From an uncultured Acetatifactor sp. (lineage in GTDB: Bacteria; Bacillota; Clostridia; Lachnospirales; Lachnospiraceae): DNA of 24,311 nucleotides. Under the pieces are notes generated by a model. That model made no database searches and had not been told where the DNA came from. It saw nothing but the letters and a program-made list of their open reading frames with translations. The translations under genes and the position numbers were made by a program. The stretch's first letter is position 1. Each line of letters begins with the position of its first letter. Shown one piece after another: positions 23,744 through 24,311 of this stretch. The stretch covers positions 1 to 24,311 of the forward strand of contig CAJTMX010000047.1 of NCBI GenBank assembly GCA_910577235.1, read 5' to 3'.

Positions 23744-24064
23744 ATGACAGATTTAAAGTGTACTGTGGAAAACTGCACCTACAACAAGGAAAAACTGTGT
23801 TCCAAGGGTGACATCATGGTGGGCGGAAAACATGCCTGCTGTGAGAACGAGACCTGCTGTGAGAGTTTTCTTCCCAGAAAGGGAGCCAGCAATTCTTTCA
23901 GCAACTGCACCTGCCACCCTACCAGCAATATCAGTATAGACTGCGAGGCGGCCAAGTGTACTTATAATGAGAATTATAAGTGTACGGCAAAGCATGTGGA
24001 TATCCAGGGCTGTGGTGCCTGCGACTGCAAGGAGACACTCTGTGCCACATTTAAGGAAGCGTGA
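23744..24064 (+). CDS. DUF1540 cysteine-rich protein (two repeats)
   Basis: A 106-residue protein with two copies of the DUF1540 pattern. The first is CTVENCTYNKEKLCSKGDI, ending in ETCCESF; the second is CEAAKCTYNENYKCTAKHV, ending in ETLCATF. Each copy has four regularly spaced Cys that probably hold a metal, most likely zinc. A third Cys-rich linker (CTCHP) joins them. The family is common in Clostridia and Bacilli and has no settled function. ATG 23744 follows GGAGG at 23733-23737; longer frames upstream have no ribosome site. It follows thrS by 200 bases without a visible terminator between, so part of its expression may be read-through. A long hairpin follows it. Confidence 0.88.
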   Translation: MTDLKCTVENCTYNKEKLCSKGDIMVGGKHACCENETCCESFLPRKGASNSFSNCTCHPTSNISIDCEAAKCTYNENYKCTAKHVDIQGCGACDCKETLCATFKEA

Positions 24065-24074
24065 TTTTATCAAT

Positions 24075-24135
24075 ATGTAATGTGAAACGGCGGCACATAT
24101 TCCTAGGGGATATGTGCCGCTGTTTCACATTACAT
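24075..24135. repeat. Near-perfect 61-base hairpin after the DUF1540 gene
   Basis: ATGTAATGTGAAAC... at 24075 pairs with ...GTTTCACATTACAT ending at 24135: 29 consecutive pairs with only two G-T pairs, no mismatch, and loop TAG. It starts 10 bases after the stop codon. No T run follows on the plus strand, so it is longer and differently built than a normal terminator. It could be a two-way transcription stop, a miniature mobile element, or a source of structured RNA. Confidence 0.75.
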
Positions 24136-24259
24136 GAGGTCTGCTTTTGAGTATTTCATCATGGGGAATGACGGGGACAAACCTATAGCGGAGCAGGATC
24201 GGGCGTCTGATGTGGTAAATTCGGTACAATAGTTAATGTTTTGATATTTTGCTGACTTG

Positions 24260-24308
24260 AAATTTTAAATTCCAGTGCAGAAGTAAATTCCACTGTAGTT
24301 TAAAATTT
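24260..24308. repeat. Combined inverted and direct repeat at the right edge
   Basis: AAATTTTAAAT at 24260-24270 pairs with GTTTAAAATTT ending at 24308, with further pairing CAGTG/CACTG inside (one mismatch). Within it TAAATTCCAGTGCAG (24266-24280) and TAAATTCCACTGTAG (24284-24298) are direct repeats, 13 of 15 bases alike, 18 bases apart. No gene lies between 24136 and 24260. The array may be an operator region for a gene beyond the window, or the end of a mobile element. Confidence 0.55.
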
Positions 24309-24311
24309 ATA

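Noticed and set aside
24266..24298. CRISPR-like repeat
   Set aside because: Only two imperfect 15-base copies with a three-base gap; no spacers and no cas gene.

Overview
The window reads as chromosome of an anaerobic Firmicute in the Clostridia, most likely a Lachnospiraceae-type bacterium. Supporting signs are AGGAGG-type ribosome sites, sigma-A promoters, a threonine T-box leader on thrS, a TPP riboswitch on a tenA-thiD-thiE operon, a DUF1540 Cys-rich protein, and clostridial-looking ThrRS and D-Ala-D-Ala carboxypeptidase proteins. The assignment is an inference from gene content; no rRNA or other taxonomic marker is present.

Layout. Bases 1-805 are AT-rich and hold no recognisable gene. 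They contain a mini-ORF behind a strong Shine-Dalgarno site, a possible 48-residue ORF, and two CTTTG/CAAAG palindromes just upstream of the first operon. Bases 806-8859 are a tight seven-gene operon, visibly richer in A+T than what follows: a Ser/Thr kinase, a three-helix membrane protein, a coiled-coil protein, a zinc-ribbon/FHA protein, a NrdG/PflA-like radical-SAM activase, an AAA+ ATPase with a ClpB-type motor domain, and a PP2C phosphatase. Bases 8873-11106 hold a membrane-anchored protein of unknown function and a secreted penicillin-binding carboxypeptidase. Bases 11250-13223 encode a chemoreceptor. On the minus strand, 15425-13215 is the TPP-controlled tenA-thiD-thiE operon. Then come an SDR oxidoreductase (15860-16660), a diguanylate cyclase translationally coupled to an unusual response regulator (16872-19831), a Na/Pi-cotransporter-family protein (19925-20923), a T-box leader with a small membrane protein and thrS (20924-23543), a DUF1540 protein, and two striking inverted-repeat structures near the right edge.

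How the genes work together. The kinase, FHA reader and PP2C phosphatase form a complete write/read/erase Thr-phosphorylation circuit. They sit in one overlapping operon with a ClpB-like remodelling motor and a radical-SAM activase, plus two uncharacterised structural proteins. This is the best candidate in the window for an undescribed system. It recalls the kinase/FHA/phosphatase/ClpV control set of type VI secretion, but no secretion structural gene is present. The kinase carries a tandem TV[IV]NPD repeat before its catalytic domain, a plausible autophosphorylation/FHA docking site.

A second unusual unit is the diguanylate cyclase followed by a protein with four 29-residue repeats matching the MshEN c-di-GMP-binding pattern, then a CheX-type phosphatase domain and a CheY-like receiver. 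That would be a c-di-GMP input wired directly to a chemotaxis-type output. All functional statements rest on motif reading by eye; no database search was run.
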